DNA of 64,000 bases from Acanthacorydalis orientalis (taxonomy: Eukaryota > Arthropoda > Insecta > Megaloptera > Corydalidae), in assembly GCA_034766995.1 (NCBI GenBank), contig CM068315.1:20136344-20200343 (forward strand), read 5' to 3'. The position numbers and the translations under genes are program-made. A model generated the notes under the pieces. The model searched no databases and had not been told where the DNA came from. It saw only the letters and a program-made list of their open reading frames with translations. This document shows positions 63,871-64,000 of this stretch, piece by piece (the first letter of the stretch is position 1; every line of letters begins with the position of its first letter).

Positions 63871-64000
63871 TAATTATAATGAACTGTAAACATTATACAC
63901 CTTAAATTAATTTTTAGCCTATATTTTTAGTTATTCTACTCAGCACTTGATCACCATTATCATTCAAGTTTACTGAAGCCGGGTCAGACTACACAAATTT

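Overview
The window is nuclear DNA of an insect, very AT-rich (roughly three quarters A+T by eye) and full of (TA)n microsatellites. It carries spliced genes with GT-AG introns, an EN+RT non-LTR retrotransposon, and relics of mariner (several subfamilies), pogo/Tigger, hAT, piggyBac and P-element transposons. The protein sequences look hymenopteran to me (ant, bee or wasp), but that is an inference from memory of the families, not a search.

Five protein-coding loci could be reconstructed exon by exon, with all splice phases agreeing. (1) Plus strand, 1907-28119: a complete nine-exon CNG/HCN-family channel gene (544 codons) spread over 26 kb; most intron DNA is transposons. Its pore reads G-S-G instead of G-Y-G, and its cyclic-nucleotide pocket lacks the phosphate-binding Arg. 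(2) Minus strand, 35407-38941: INTS15 (C7orf26 family, Integrator subunit), four exons. (3) Minus strand, 47355-48221: RRP7 (ribosome biogenesis), two exons. (4) Minus strand, 50568-57025: NAA60 (Golgi N-terminal acetyltransferase), five exons; the last intron is a textbook U12-type AT-AC intron. (5) Plus strand, 58436 to beyond the right edge: MIPEP (mitochondrial intermediate peptidase), seven exons seen, including the HExxH zinc site; the 3' end lies outside the window. NAA60 and MIPEP are divergent, about 1.4 kb apart. A further short minus-strand terminal-exon candidate (49724-49930) is not recognised.

Region by region: 1-28 kb is the channel gene with its intronic transposons; 28-35 kb is intergenic, with palindromic foldback repeats and a hAT element nested inside another hAT; 35-39 kb is INTS15; 39-46 kb is an accessory block with a P-element relic and a nearly full-length RTE-clade retrotransposon; 46-50 kb holds RRP7 and the unknown exon; 50-57 kb is NAA60, with a piggyBac relic in an intron; 58-64 kb is MIPEP, with a mariner and a 5'-truncated RTE copy in introns.

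The genes do not form a pathway; they are ordinary neighbours in an insect genome. The most noteworthy signals are the divergent channel (unusual selectivity filter, degenerate cNBD, weak S4), the U12 AT-AC intron, an apparently undescribed family of palindromic foldback repeats, and two large palindromes whose apex is a (TA)n tract. Coordinates of transposon edges are approximate unless terminal repeats are cited.
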